Positions 62,894-62,958 of a DNA stretch of 62,958 bases are shown in pieces; positions within the stretch are counted from its first letter, which is position 1, and each line of letters starts with the position of its first letter. The DNA comes from an uncultured Clostridia bacterium (lineage in GTDB: Bacteria > Bacillota > Clostridia > Oscillospirales > QAKW01). The stretch spans positions 1 to 62,958 of the forward strand of contig CALWYZ010000015.1 of assembly GCA_944385895.1 (NCBI GenBank), in the 5' to 3' direction. The position numbers and the translations under genes are program-made. The notes under the pieces are model-generated. The model made no database searches. It was not told the DNA's origin and saw nothing but the letters and a program-made list of their open reading frames with translations.

Positions 62894-62958
62894 CAAAAAG
62901 GAGTCGGCATAACATATCTTCCCGGGCCGTCGCCAGCCAAGTATTGTCTGCACAACGA

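Overview
The window is a chromosomal segment of a low-to-mid GC, monoderm Bacillota bacterium, most likely an uncultured or gut-type Clostridia (Oscillospirales/Christensenellales-like). The placement rests on a dgt-dnaG-rpoD operon with a short clostridial SigA, a T-box leader in front of a methionine operon, SLH-domain surface proteins, strong purine-rich Shine-Dalgarno (SD) sites and TTGACA/TATAAT promoters. It is mostly a housekeeping chromosome, with islands of large secreted proteins and a few remnants of gene loss. Names are from protein-level recognition only; no database search was possible.

Layout. 1-3.5 kb: a 31-bp direct repeat cut by the window edge, a small Cys-flanked membrane protein, a SorE/YggP-like dehydrogenase divergent from a DeoR regulator, and the C-terminal remnant of an FAD oxidoreductase. 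3.7-9.5 kb: tRNA-Lys, dgt-dnaG-rpoD, and an ECF sigma/anti-sigma pair. 9.8-14 kb (minus): a secreted SLH protein, then dagK-NUDIX-aroQ. 14.2-22 kb: a cytoplasmic glutaminase-A-family protein, ClpC, a Gfo/Idh oxidoreductase, a NodB-like protein, an ECF transporter S component and a short TIM-barrel fragment. 22.4-32.4 kb: one 3318-residue secreted protein built of repeated beta-helix modules with three complete SGNH/GDSL hydrolase domains.

32.4-35.5 kb: pncC/CinA-C and the T-box-controlled metY-metA operon (O-acetylhomoserine route). 35.5-38.4 kb (minus): HAD phosphatase, TrmN6-like and RsmI methyltransferases and a frameshifted LURP-one protein. 38.5-42.6 kb: two tandem paralogous substrate-binding lipoproteins without permeases. 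42.7-45.2 kb: an immR-immA pair fused by overlapping genes to an ADP-ribose NUDIX hydrolase and rlmH, divergent from a zinc-ribbon/RinA-like regulator, with TTGTAAA boxes on both -10 elements. 45.6-49.1 kb: a heterodimeric ABC exporter. 49.1-52.1 kb (minus): arsR-HMA-cadA metal efflux operon with a roughly 390-nt leader holding three exact 63-bp repeats behind a CadC/SmtB-like operator.

52.2-55.5 kb (minus): a second beta-helix/SLH surface protein, clearly related to the giant protein. 55.7-60 kb: an amino-sugar operon glmU'-glmS-glmM, in which GlmU keeps all its acetyltransferase residues but lacks a normal uridyltransferase domain. 60-63 kb: a phosphotransferase-fold protein and an intact FAD oxidoreductase paralogous to the remnant at 2.9 kb.

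The best candidates for something undescribed are the triple-SGNH beta-helix protein and its module family, the repeat-bearing metal-operon leader, the immR/immA-rlmH operon with its symmetric divergent switch, and the acetyltransferase-only GlmU.
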